From Tranzscheliella williamsii (taxonomy: Eukaryota; Basidiomycota; Ustilaginomycetes; Ustilaginales; Ustilaginaceae): a stretch of 64,000 nucleotides of DNA. The stretch is from contig JALBYF010000049.1 in NCBI GenBank assembly GCA_023212725.1, forward strand, positions 81,829 to 145,828, read 5' to 3'. This document shows positions 1 through 11,620 of this stretch, piece after piece. Position 1 is the stretch's first letter, and the number at the start of each line of letters is the position of its first letter. The notes beneath the pieces are model-generated. The model was not told the origin of the DNA, made no database searches, and was given only the letters and a program-made list of their open reading frames with translations. The position numbers were made by a program, and so were the translations under genes.

Positions 1-402
1 GTGTAGCGTCATAGTCATGACTCGGCTCGACTTATGACTCATGACTGCTAGCTTCATTACCGCTAGCTGGAAAAAGGAAACAAATCACGAAGGACTTGAA
101 AAGGTTCAAGTTCATTCCTTGGCGACTTTTACAAGTTCCTCAAGAATAAATATGAGTACTACGGGGAAGCCGCCGTCCCTGGTATATGAAGTTATAGCGT
201 CATGAGTACGGGTCAATATCTTCAAGATTCGATGGTTACTTTCGAAAAGGCAGGGTTAGTACGAGTCGAACATAACTTCGAGCCGCGCCAGATGCTGGAG
301 GATGCGTCAGACTGAGGCAGGGTCGAACTTAAGGACGCTCGTGGCCCCTGAGATCAGTGTGGTTTCTGGTCAGCGCACTACCCATGCGGACGCCCTTTAG
401 CT

Positions 403-835
403 TTGCAGTTGCTACCAGATGTGAAGATGGCGTATGCCTCCGACTGTGCGGCTCAACATTACTTGGAAAGCTACACCAGCGTGGCTTGCTGCGGCCCTGC
501 AGGTGTGCTATCTGCTCCAGCTAACCCCGAGCGGGATCCGCAGCTGGCCGACTTCGATACGCAGCTGTCCGTGCTAAAGCAGCAGGCTGTGGCGAGGGAC
601 TCGCCACTGCGGATGTTGCTGACGGCCCTGACGCATCTGGAGAAAGTACTGCAAAACGAGTTCCAGTATCCGCATGTGAGGCTAGAGGCGTTTACGCATG
701 CACCGCTGCTGGTGTCGGTGCCGCCGGTACACCAGCGGCTGTGAGTTTCCGGGCTGTGCGGCTGGACTATTTCATCGTGCGCTAGCTGTACCTCCGGTAA
801 CCAAGGTTGGGCCGGGTGAAATGAAGTTGCTCAAA
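403..835 (+). pseudogene. RNase III (Dicer-type) domain relic
   Basis: An open frame from 403 to 744 reads like the approach to a Dicer RNase III domain: a helix ending LLTALTHLEKVLQ, then a strand/helix with VRLEAFTHAP, then HQRL, and then a stop (742-744). Directly after the stop the other two frames continue the RNase III signature: EFPG in one, then AVRLDYFIVR, a stop, and LYLR in the next. Together these follow the family pattern QRLEFLGDAVLDY, with the DY-I-R-LY ending usual for Dicer RNase IIIb. The catalytic Asp after Gly is not visible. At least two frameshifts and two stops make it non-functional. No helicase, PAZ or second RNase III domain was recognised in 1-402 or downstream. The identification is by pattern memory only. 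Confidence 0.55.
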
Positions 836-1029
836 TGCATTCTCTGAATCAGGTATTTCCATTGTGTGAGATGACGCGACAGCGAGCGTGCCGATGCATC
901 TTCTTCGGATAGGTGCTGGGTAGTGCTGTCGTTGCGCACCAGTCAACGCCGAACCGTAAGTGCTGGCAGATGGTGGCGGCCGCTGTGAAATGATTCCACC
1001 GGCCGGGTCGATGAGGGGCAAAACCCGAA

Positions 1030-1335
1030 CGAGCTGGAAATGACGCTTCTTCAGACCGACGAATGCGCTGAGCAAAAGATTGTTCGAGTCCATGACATCT
1101 TGAACCCTCACGCCATGCGCAGCATTTCTAATGGCCCTTCGTAGCGTTGATCCAGGCGGTACTCTGTCCAGTAGGGGACCGAGTAGATTCTGCCGGGTAC
1201 CTACCATCGGCGACGGCAAGCCGTGCCTCAAGCACGAGCGTGGCGCGGATATTTGCAGCGATGCAGGCGTTGGGCAGGGCGATGCGACCGAACTGGCAAC
1301 GTTTTCAGTAATGTTGAAAGCTCCAGGATGGGATA
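1030..1335. repeat. Dispersed repeat, copy A1 (relative at 22.0-22.3 kb)
   Basis: Blocks here recur at 22.03-22.33 kb in the same order and strand: the stretch around GACGAATGCGCTGAGCA (about 1057) and the stretch containing GGCGTTGGGCAGGGCGATGC (about 1266). On the minus strand both copies read LLLSAF-GL-KR or LMLSAFAGLEKRR and SVASPCPTP-SLQI, so they may derive from one coding element. No transposase motif was recognised. Confidence 0.5.
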
Positions 1336-1695
1336 ACGGCATCAAAGCGACCGGAGTGGGCTATTGTGCCGTGCAGAGCGGGTGCGAATGGACCAAGCTG
1401 AGGGTTCAAGATGGAAACACGGCCGACGCTAAGAATCGTTTCGTCCACAAAGGTTCGCATGAACGAGGCGGCCAAGACGTATCGTTGTAGGGCTCCCAAA
1501 TAGCTGCTGCCGATGAGCGTCACGAGTACATGGCAGTTGAGATGGATGGAGAGGTTGGCGTCCTGAAAACGGAAGACGCGCGCAGGTTTTCGTGACTTTG
1601 GGGTAGCGGTTGCTGCTTGGACGTCAGGTCATCGCCACTCCTCGTCGGACAACGCCGCTTGGATGGTAGTGCCACTTGCTGCCACAGGGTACGAG

Positions 1696-1864
1696 GGTCG
1701 CCAACAGTGGTCGCCAACAGTGGTCGCCAACAGTGGTCGCCAACAGTGGTCGCCAACAGTGGTCGCCAACAGTGGTCGCCAACAGTGGTCGCCAACAGTG
1801 GTCGCCAACAGTGGTCGCCAACAGTGGTCGCCAACAGTGGTCGCCAACAGTGGTCGCCAACAGT
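1696..1864. repeat. 13-bp minisatellite, 13 copies
   Basis: Thirteen head-to-tail copies of GGTCGCCAACAGT, apparently exact, followed by a partial unit. Because 13 is not a multiple of three but the unit lacks stops in several frames, long artificial reading frames run through it on both strands. None looks like a gene. Confidence 0.95.
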
Positions 1865-1870
1865 GGTCGA

Positions 1871-2543
1871 CGAGGCAGGCAAGCAACGCAACGAGTGCTG
1901 CTTGTATAACGGCAGGAAGATCTTTCCTGTAGCTCGAACAAGCGTATGTACCCTTGATGCTGGCGAGGTGGCCAGCAACAAGGCCTTATGGAAGGCAATT
2001 TATGTAAATCGCCAATTTCGTGTTGGATACTACTTCTTGTTAGTCGCAGTCGTTAGTAGTACGCAGGCATGCGAAAGGCAAAGGGCGGTATGCACAAGCG
2101 GGTGAGATCGACCGCTCTGTGCTTGTGCTTCGAGGGCCCTTGCTATGGAAACACGAAGACCAGAAAGAAAAAAAGCTTGGCCTTAGTGAAGATGCATACG
2201 CACAAGGGAGGAGCGGATGCGTTGAGCATGCCGTTGCTCGGCGGAGGAATTTGGACATGGACGGCGACGACAGAAGCGATTGCGACTTGGCCGGGCCAAA
2301 GAACAGGGAGACGTGCATTGTAGTGCAAACGCTTTATTCCCATAAGGCGTCCCGCGTCTAACCGCTTAAATCACGCCACAAGCACTCTAGCCGTCGAAGC
2401 CATGGCCTAGTTACATCTCTCTGCACTCCGCTTCCAGAGGTGGATGGCGGGGCGGTTATAGAACGCGCTTTCAAGGGCGGGGCAGTGCAAGCCTCTGTGA
2501 AGGTAGGCTAAATTTCTGATCAGGTCGTTGCTGTTGGATTCTC
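1871..2543. other. Intergenic, nothing recognised
   Basis: Between the minisatellite and the duplicated segment there are only short overlapping frames without family resemblance. Confidence 0.5.
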
Positions 2544-2820
2544 GCGCAACGGTTTGACAGAGCACTGAAGTCTAGGATTGCGACAACATCAATCAACGGC
2601 AAGTAAGTATGTACAACAATGGTATGATGTGAGTGGTAATCATGATACCGTTGGGAAGGGGACTGACTAGTCTAGTTCTCCTGTCGTGTGGGTACCAGGT
2701 CTAGGGGCACACGCAGCGCCAGGAGGCCCGAGCTCCTGGCGGTCCCGAGAAGCGGCGATGCTCGGCATCGCTGCTGCCTGCAGCTGGTCTCGAGCCGATG
2801 GCTCGCTCGAGCCTTCAACA
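2544..2820. repeat. Segmental duplication, copy 1 (copy 2 at 52849-53123)
   Basis: This stretch matches 52849-53123 in the same orientation. The last 125 bases (from GGTCTAGGGGCACACGCAGC at about 2699) are nearly identical, while the first half carries scattered substitutions and small indels. The match stops abruptly at CTTCAACA in both copies. Copy 2 lies just upstream of a small minus-strand gene, so copy 1 is probably a displaced fragment. Confidence 0.85.
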
Positions 2821-2945
2821 GTTGCATCGCGGCCTGCTCATCTCGAATAGATTAAGGCTCGGTAAGGTAAACTCTGTGCATGCACTTGCTCGTACTACTG
2901 CTTTGGAATCACAAATACAAATTCTGATGAATATGAAAATAATCA

Positions 2946-3075
2946 CTAGGGTTTAACGTACTTTGGGACCGCGCTTCCATGCTCCAAATCGTGCTTCCAG
3001 AGGCATCGGGACCACTTTAGCAGGAGCGGTGGCGTGCAATCGCGTTTCCACAGGTGCGTTAAACCCTGGTGAATG
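2946..3075. mobile_element. MITE-like element with short terminal inverted repeats
   Basis: The left end CACTAGGGTTTAACGTAC is mirrored at the right end by an inverted copy differing at two positions. The roughly 130-bp interior is non-coding. A target-site duplication is not clear, at most AAT on each side. The size and structure suggest a miniature inverted-repeat element, but a chance long hairpin is not excluded. Confidence 0.45.
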
Positions 3076-3761
3076 TGATCGATATGCGATACTTGAAGCA
3101 CAAGCTTGAGCTTAGTGGGATGAATGCATCACCATTGCGCGACGCCCATCTTTAGATCCCAACGTCGGTAATGTCAGCGATGTACATACAGCGGCGTTCC
3201 TGCACAGAAGAGAGAAGAAACGAAATTTGGCTAGCTAAAAGCCCACAGCTTGACTGCACAAAAGACGCTTCAGAGGGCGGCAGGTGAGGTTGTAGCTAAG
3301 CAGTACATATATATAGTGTTGCCTTCCCGTTACATCAAGAGTCAGCTTGACGACGGTAGAGCCCATAGTTGGCTTCCATCTGATCAGAACGCACAGCCGT
3401 GACGGACGGAAGTGCCCACTACGCAGCGGAAAGTGCGGAAAGGTTCTGAAACTTTGCCAGCTTATGAAGTCTTCCCTTTCGCCATCTAATACCTCTCGCC
3501 TCTAGACAATCGCCAGCCTCCTACTGACACGTCTGGTCTTCTTTCTTAGCCAAGGTGGCACGTTGGCACGCTTCCATTTGTCCCGTTTTCTGCGGACAAC
3601 AAAGGTTCGACGATGCTTTCGCATAAAAGGGCAACGCCAGAACGCAGTCTCTACTAAGCTACCTGCGATTCACAGCCTATCGCTCCTTCTTACCGCCTAG
3701 CAAGCCGAGCTCTCGCGGCTGACTTCTTCGTACGCCGTCGTGCTAGGAGGAACTGAAAAAA
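3076..3761 (+). other. Upstream region of the REase-kinase relic
   Basis: No coding frame is supported. A TATATATA run lies at about 3307 and a CATAAAAG at about 3620, with pyrimidine-rich stretches between 3480 and 3740. These could be remains of the promoter of the following pseudogene. Confidence 0.3.
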
Positions 3762-6345
3762 ATGGTAGCTCCGACCGCAGCGCACAATGCTGTCCAGAAG
3801 GCTGCGTGGGATGCTGCGAGTGAGGCTGCGGATGATGCTGCTCAAGATTCTGCAACCTCTAACGATGCTTCGCTACTCCAGCTCTGCTGTCTTCCTCTTT
3901 GTCCTCTGCCATTCCGGCCAATTCGAGGCTCGGCATCTTGGACGGGTCAGACCCTGTTCTGTCTAAGAACCCTCAATCTTTAGCTTCGGTCTGCGGTGCA
4001 GTTCTCCAGCTCCCTGCCTTTTCTACCTCCTCATGCAGCCTTTCCCACGAGGTCACAGTGACGGGCGCTGACATGCAAATGTGCCACAACATCGAAAGCA
4101 CTCCTGACCCGGTAGAAAACAGCATGGCACTAAGCCTTGGCATCGGCGGAAGTTTTAAACAGACAGAAAAAGAGTCGGATAAGCCCCTGTGCATATGGCA
4201 GGACCCTAAAATGCCAGAGCACCTCGCAGAAGAACTTCGATCCTTTTTGCTGTGCATACAGAAGGACAAAGAGCAAGCACAGAAGGACATCGAGCAATTA
4301 CAGAAGGACAATGAGCAATTACAGAAGGACAAAGAGAGAGAAAAAAGGGACAAGGAACAAGCCGAACGTAGGGCAAGACTCGAGTGTCAAGAAGAAAAGT
4401 TACACGAATGAAGGGGGAAGGAGCGAGAAAAGCGGGAGAAGGAGCTTGCCCTTGAAAAGGCACAGCACAACGAGCAGATGTTGAAGCCCGCCACACTCCC
4501 CTGGGTAGCATCCTTTGATCGAAGACCTTCTTCGCTCACGCATCCTTCCTCAAAAAGAAATGATTGACGGGACGCAGGGATCCGCGACCCTTCATCAGCA
4601 GAAAAGGCTTCCCAGGTGTGTCACCTACGACAACAACATGGCGAATCCTGTTGCTAGTGCTGCTCCTGCCATTGTACGCATCCTAGGCGAAGATGCCTTT
4701 TTCCTCCCTCGTGCGGAATTGCTTGGAACGAAACATCATATTGAGCAGCATCGGAGCGAAAGACTGGAGCTCATCAGCAGACGAGTATGTGACGATCTGG
4801 TTACTCCCAACGCCATCCGTGTCGTAAACGAGCTGTTCGCTCGCCGCTCTTCCTTACGCGGCGCCGACGGGTCTGTTCTATCGGGGTTTGAAGAGCTGAA
4901 TCGGTTGTTTCCCCTGCTGGATGGGAACCAGGCTGCACAGCATGAGCAGCAGAAGCTACATTTCAGTGCAGAGCGTCCGTCAGGCCTGCCCTGGGCTAGC
5001 AGTCAGCAGGAAGCCTTACCCACCAGCCTTCTTGAGCGAGGACTCGGCCCATTCGAACAAGTCACAAGCTTGCCATCCCTCGGCATGGTAGTGCAGAAAG
5101 ACAGGCGGAAGCAAGCAGATGGGTATTTCTTCACGACACTCAATAGGCCCAACGCGAACGCTTCCGATGACCTTGATTCCAACCTGTCCGAGTCCAACCA
5201 GTCACTGGTCACCCCGATTGAATGCAAACCTTCCACAGTTTTCAAGCAAAGCAATCTACGTGCCCTCTGGGCGCCAGTAGGGGGCCCATCCCGTGCCGAC
5301 TTAGCTTCGACCACGACTCCTAGCATTGAGCTGAAATCATTCTTGGATAGTGGAAATACCGGAAGCCACTATGGCCTCGTCTGCAACATCAGATCAGCCA
5401 GATATATGATTATGCAGTTCTGGCGGTTGCCCATGCAGCTTGCTAACAAGCAACGACGTTACAATGTTCTTCTTCCTCGACTTCGACAATCAGCAACTTG
5501 ACTCTTTTCAATATTTCAATGTACCGCAGCGGGAGCCGAATGCCCCTCTGGCATCATCGCTCTTGCTTCATGTCGTTGTTTTCCTGCTCCGTGCCCTGAA
5601 CTGCACCTTGTCTATAGACAATGCGACGCGGCAAGCTTGGATCGATCAAGCATGCAACGCTACTTTCAGTGTAGCCGGTAGATTAGGTGAAGGAAAGGAC
5701 GCCTTCACCGCAGGAGCCTGAAAGAGATGATGACGACCATGCAAGAGACCCAAATTTCATTGGCGATCGTGGAACGAACCGAGGCGGTTATGGAGCCAGA
5801 AGCTCTCCACGCAAAACTCGACAAACTGGTCAACCGCCCCCGGCCGCCCCAGAAGGTCGATCAGGACACCAAGCTCAAAACCGAGTGTTGGATGCAAGCG
5901 AAGGTCAGTTCGGCAACAACACTGGAAACTCTGATCATCAGTCTGCTTGCGCTCCAGCTGATGCCTATAAGCCTCCATCGCCCAAACTGGCGGGTACTGG
6001 ATCGCTCAGATGCTTGAGAGAGCCAGGCGAAGAGCTGCACTTCATCGATCGACGACCACAGGTGAGTTATAATTGGTGCTCCATCAAATGCCTTCTTGGC
6101 CTCAAGTATGGACTGTACATGGATCCACAGTGCCCGAACTATCCGCTTCACACAAATCCTTACCGCCCAGGGATATCTCCCAGTCCAGTGCTCGGCTGTG
6201 TACCCAAGGAAGTGCCAGACAGGGTTCCAAAGCATAGCTTGTCCATGAAGCAGCTCCTTAGCGACCTTGAGCAGGCGCTTCAAATGCAGCAGATTTTGAA
6301 CCGATCACTCACAGGTAATTACGGCCTACTTCAGACAGGCTTCAT
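3762..6345 (+). pseudogene. Degenerate, truncated REase-kinase paralogue
   Basis: Collinear with the intact gene at 38325-41624 but broken. Matching blocks in order are: the charged coiled coil beginning EELRSFLL (about 4225-4405), the REase-like domain (about 4640-5300, with KQADGYF then ECKPSTVFK), the strand block DVTMFFFLDF (about 5455), and the Cys block WCSIKCLLGLKYGL (about 6076). The frame changes three times. Lesions are an in-frame stop at 4409-4411, frameshifts near 4512, near 5395 and near 5690-5715, and loss of everything after the start of the kinase N-lobe near 6340. In the putative active site the second Asp of the D-G-D motif is Tyr, while the E-x-K is kept. No complete kinase domain follows, so this is not a functional split gene. 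Confidence 0.85.
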
Positions 6346-6459
6346 TGCGCAGCGGTTGAGGTCACTTAGTTCGAGATTTACCTCACTTCGTCCACTTTAC
6401 CCGTTTGGGTATGTTCCGGCGTTGTCCCCACTGACAATGGGCAGAGCCTTGTTGTAATG

Positions 6460-7330
6460 CGAGATCCATTGAAATACAAAATCAACTCTTGTGTCGCGAG
6501 TCTCTCCGCCTTTGCATTCCCCTCCTTGCTACACATTGGGAGCGGATAGAAATTAGCGGTATCTTCGACGCCGGCGCGCCGTCTATGCATCGCGTCTCAG
6601 GGGCACTGCAAGCTCACCTTACTGACGGTTTGTGGGCCGCGGCCAGTTCATCAGAAGGAATCCAGTCCTTTTGCTGTTTGGGCTGTGTCCGACCTCTCTA
6701 GCCTCAATCATCAACGGTCTATTAAGCCTCTCTGCGCGGTCAGAATTTGCGCCACAAGCTTCGCCACCGGCTTTGAATTCAGCGTGAATATTGCTTTTCC
6801 CCTTCCGCCCGCGGCCTTACCTCGCGTTTTGTATTTTTGCACGCCGGCTATGACTCTGCTCATGAACGACAGTAAACAACGGAGGAACTGTGAATCTCCT
6901 GTTTAAGCTGAAGCGGCAGATAAGAGTCCATGCGGAAGGCCACAGGCCTAAACCAATACATGCTGAACGTGAGGGTTGCGAGATGTGAACCAACACTAGC
7001 CCATACTTACTTTGGCTCCATTTCTGTATCTGCCCAGGTGTAACCGACCCGGGTTATGTATCCAAGAGTTAAGTGGAGAGATTTGGAGCCTGCAAACCTC
7101 ACCTCCAACCTGCCGGCGGTGGGGAAATTCTTCCGTTGTCCATGGTGCCAGGTGGTCCACGCTGCGTGAGACTCGATCCTACCCCTGCGAGCCTGATGAT
7201 ATTCTCACATGTTTTGCATGGGAGCATACAGGGGACAATGAACCAGTTACGTTGAAGCTCTGCGTTGAGTGACGCAGCCGTGATGACGTTCCGCCAATGT
7301 TGCCAGGCAAAGCCCGCAAGCACGCTATGT
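6460..7330. other. Intergenic, nothing recognised
   Basis: Only short frames occur. One of 86 codons at 7012-7272 has no family resemblance and no clear context. Confidence 0.4.
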
Positions 7331-7371
7331 TCCTTGCCCTTGTTTCTCGCCGTCTTCCTCGTCCGTCGGCC

Positions 7372-7713
7372 TTATCGCCCGTTTCTAACAGCCTGCTTGG
7401 CAGTCTCCTTGCCTGAATTGCCGCCCCAGCTCCTTGACAATCTCCTCATCCAGCTCCTCGTCCGTCTCCTTTTGCCGTTCCCTCGCTCGGCTTCTCGCCC
7501 AGCAAAGTGCGTCCCCACAGCTCGCTTAAGCATCACTTGCGAGTATGCCGACCTTGAGGTTTGCGAGTTTGCTTCGCTGAAAGCTCTCCTCCTCGTGCCC
7601 TCCTCCCTGCCCTTTCCCGCGCCCAACAGCACCGTAGCTATCTTCTGCCTATACCTCCCTCCTTCCCCCCAAACCGTTTTCCTCGCTTGTATCGAGATCA
7701 CGCCTTGAATCAC
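7372..7713 (-). pseudogene. Possible remnant of a charged coiled-coil coding region
   Basis: The plus strand is strongly pyrimidine-rich. The minus strand is open in one frame, and in another it contains the heptad-like charged stretch RARERQKETDEELDEEIVK. It resembles the charged segment of REase-kinase family members only in composition. No gene can be assigned. Confidence 0.2.
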
Positions 7714-7719
7714 ATATTT

Positions 7720-10700
7720 GCTTGAGGGAGAAACTCGCCAAAATCGCTAGTATTGCCCTGATCGGAGGAAGAGGTAACGTATACGGATAGAATATGCGCA
7801 GAAATGCGGCAGACTTCACGAGAGCATCAGGAGAGAAGAAAAGACGCCGTCCGGTAGCCTTCTATAAACTGTCCGCCTGGCCCACAGCCGCGCGTTGCTT
7901 GTCAACACCAGAGATTGATGGCGACGCATCATAGCATTTCCCGGTGATGCGTTTGCTTTCATGTCCAAGAGCGAAAACGGCGGTGCCCTCTTGGCATTAG
8001 GGGGCAAAGATGCCGTGTCATCGGCGGCTGGAGGCGGAGCTGCCATAGTGGCGGCCAGTTTTACACGCAGCAGGTGCTAAGGCAGGACCAATTGCAGGCC
8101 GTCAGCCGCTATGCATCCGTTTGGAGCCCCCTCCATGATGATCCATGCTAGTGCCGACCGAAGCAGGCGGTCGGGCCCTTCATCGCGCCCGAGCAATTCG
8201 ATCATTTGTCCAGCCTTAGCTAAACCGCATATTCACTAACCACTGAGGTTACCGCTAGGCTCTGCTAAAAAGATTGTAGTCGGTCCTCGCTGACGTACGT
8301 TGCGTCTGCAATTCCTTCCGTTTCTTCAGCTCTCCGCCGCATCGGCTGTTCTGCTTGGACGCTGTGGTTGGACACTCTGCTTGCATCCTTCCCTGGGCCT
8401 CAGGGTCCGAAACCCGCAAGCGTCGCTACACCCCCTCTTTTTTTCCTTCTCAGAACAGGAGTATGAAAGAGTTATGGCCAGCTCCTGAACGCATCCATTG
8501 ACTGTTTCGGCCATATAAGAGAGGCCCGAGAATGTGATTGGGAGGACAACGAAGCCACCAGCGGCCGGAATCATCATTCTGTCGTTCGCGAACCAACCAA
8601 CGCGCTATCTTAGATCCGAGCGTTGGACCCTGTAATAGGGGCCGGATAGCATGAGACCCCCAATGGTGCTTGGTGGCTGTAGTCAACGTAAAGGCGTCAG
8701 AACGGCGCAGACGTCTGGAGGGGAGGTTGTGGTTAATGAAGGATGGACCAACAGCCAGCCCTTCTACATCGAGCTTGGTACCCTCCTTTGTTGCCTGGAG
8801 GAGGACGTCACGCAGCCCGCCCAGGCATGCACGTCGCGTCGCGCAGCTCGCCCAGGCAGGCCTTATCGGACTCGACCGAGACACCAAGACAGAAGGACAG
8901 CGCAGCGTCCTCCCTCACAATCGTACACGGCGCCCCGAGGCCGACCTGCGGCTGACGCAGAATGGCAGCGTGAAGAGCGCATACAGCCTGGCAACGGCGG
9001 TCGAAACCTGCGCAGAGCTCACGACACAGTCTAGGGGGGGATGTTAGCGGGCATGCGGTGCCGGGCCGAGGCGGCCCAGGTACATAACGGCAAGCAGCAA
9101 TGACAACTGCTGCACAATGCACCGATGCTTGTCGATGTGCCGCACGCAGTCGCACGCAGCCGTGTGCCGAGCATACGGCTGCACTTCTATGCCACCACGG
9201 GCCTGCACGGCTAGCTCGAGCCGGCGCTTATCTCGACCACACACTGTCTGCGCATGATGGAAGAGGGCCCTGAGAGTGCACGCGAGCAACACCCGTTGGG
9301 CTCAAACGTCGAAAGCCGCGCCTGGTCCGCAAGAAAGAGTCCTTCGGATTCAGATTGACCTTCTCCGTGCTGAGGCTGCGCTTAGCCGCTGGGCCGCATG
9401 CAAACCCTCCCCACAGCGTGCCAGCCCGCGCGCCTTCCGGTGGACCACTTTCGAAAGGGGGTACATGTACAGCCTGACCAGAGAGATATCGAGCAATGGC
9501 CCAGAGTAGTAGTTCCGATGCGGGCTGACCATTTGGGTGTATTGCATGTTCGTTAGGAATGAGATGCAACCAGCGGCCATGATTAGCAGTGGGAGAGCTT
9601 GCAGCGCTACTGAAGGCTTGGGTATACTTCAGCTATCCGAAGTTCACAAACCTGTTGGAAAGTGGAAACAGGTTTTGTACGGTGGAAACGCGTTTCCAGC
9701 GGTGCATGAGCTCCTAGTGTATTTACAACCGTACGTACTCAAGCCGTGTTCAGTGAGCGCGAGGAATTTGCAGAAGAGGCTTATTTCAAAGTACAGTCTA
9801 TTCAACTCGACAAAAGTCGGATGTTTCCACCTGTTTGAGCCAGGCCTGAACCACGCGTACTAGCTTAGTACACTGCCTTGCGAGTATTAAATCGAAAGGC
9901 AAGCAAGCGGGCTTAGGCGGTTGGTTTCATCTTCGCTAGGCGGAGATCAGGACTGATGGGTGGTCTGCTGTCGCTTGACAGATGTCATGCATATAACCCC
10001 CCGACCATTGTTCATCAACGCTCGGTGCAGGAAAGCATCCTCACCGCAATGTTGTCACTTCGCTTGAGTGACGACGCACTTTCCCAACGCCGGTGATCCA
10101 CACCACATGTCCTGGGACGAATTGCGTGTATGGCTCATCGGCAGGCCCAACATGAATCAAATCAAGTTTGTGTGGTTTTGTCATCGGACTTCAGTAATTT
10201 GGCTTTGATGCGCTGCTGGCCCGCGAAATACAGTATGAATCTCGACAGTAAGCTGTTACGTTTCGCGCCCCGATCTATGCCCGCTACTACCTCGCTATCT
10301 TCACATAGAGGCTGTGTGCGATTCTTAGGGTTAAAGAAAAATCTCCATATAGCCATGAGCTCAATGCCTATAGTATGAAGGGAAGAGGAAGCGGACCTCC
10401 TGTGACACCTCGCAGCAAGTCCGGTGTCTGATAGTGGGTTTACTTTCGAGGACCGCCGGGGCAGGAGCTTGGATTGACCCCTTTACCGAAAGCGGTTGTC
10501 TGTGTTGCGTTCGGTCGTGTAGTACCACTTTGTTTAGCTTGCTGAATGCCTACAAGCGTCAGGGCATATTCACCCTGCGAAATACTAAGACGGTAAGTCG
10601 GTGTGTCAGTTGGCAATACGCGAGCAAACGGACATACCAGGTTGTCGAGCATAAGGCTTCTCGACGGTGAACCAGGACGAGGCGGATTGAATACGCCTGA

Positions 10701-11390
10701 GAAGCTTGAGACCAGTGACACCTCTTGCACTGGGAATTCTGGGGCTCAACAAACACTGTCTGGAAGCACGCTAGATAGGGGGAGTGTGATGCCTCAATAC
10801 TGTGACTGCGCAAGCGAGTTTCAGTCTTACAGCAGCACCGACACCAACATAGCGCGCATGCGCTTAGTAAGAGTATATGTACTGTACAGTACATACAATG
10901 TGAATCACAACTGGACAAAACCACGAACACAAAGCGTCGGCATAGATTCAAGGCTTTTCCAAGTGACCATCAATCACAATAATGCCTGTACAGTTTTAGC
11001 TCGTCCTGACCGTTCTCACTGAGATAGACGTACAAGAACAGTTCTATCTTTGACTGACTTGGTCGATTGAGGGCTGCGCCGATTCGAATCAAAAGCATCG
11101 CTACAGATTCGCTTCTTCCCGATCACCTATTCTTCGGCCTCGCGTGAATCCTAATTCTAAATGCTAATAACGACACGATCAAGTACGGATACCTGGATAT
11201 AAGATCGACTCAGCTATTGGCCGGAATGTTCACGGCTGTTGGATCGAGTGATTGAGCCTAGAAAGACCAAGCTATGTACGAAGCTAACCTGGTTGCTGCG
11301 TCTAGATTGAAACCGCGCTCACTTTGAACGCGCAGCCAGGTGCGACTGAAGAGCTGATGTGCTGGTTTTCTCCTTCAGCACATAGTGATC
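7720..11390. other. Long stretch without a supported gene
   Basis: Many overlapping short frames occur on both strands, none resembling a known family. Two foldback motifs occur at 9646-9697 (a stem around ACAAACCTGTT and a perfect palindrome GGAAACGCGTTTCC). Confidence 0.4.
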
Positions 11391-11394
11391 GCAG

Positions 11395-11620
11395 ACCGCA
11401 CGAGAGCAAAGCAAAGAGCAAAATCAAAAACCAACAAAACAAAGGGCAAAATAAAAAACCCACCTACGCTTCGCTCGCAGCTTAGCCTTCTTCCCTACCT
11501 TGTCATCGCTTCCCCACCTGTTCATCCTCTGCAACGTCATTGCTAAACTCCTGTAACAAGCAAGAGCGGAGCTTACATCCCCTCGTACTACCGTGAATCT
11601 TGCAGCACTCCATTCGCATT
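11395..11620 (+). promoter_or_regulatory. Probable promoter/5' leader of the F-box gene
   Basis: An A-rich stretch (about 11400-11460, repeated AAAATCAAAAACC-type words) is followed by a pyrimidine-rich stretch up to the ATG. This is a common layout around fungal transcription starts. No TATA box is clear. Confidence 0.35.

Noticed and set aside
1520..2105. Long reading frames on both strands through the 13-bp minisatellite
   Set aside because: The repeat unit lacks stops in several frames; there is no unique coding sequence on either side with family resemblance.
8300..8488. Frame beginning with a signal-peptide-like hydrophobic stretch
   Set aside because: It starts at TTG rather than ATG and has no cysteine pattern or splice support.
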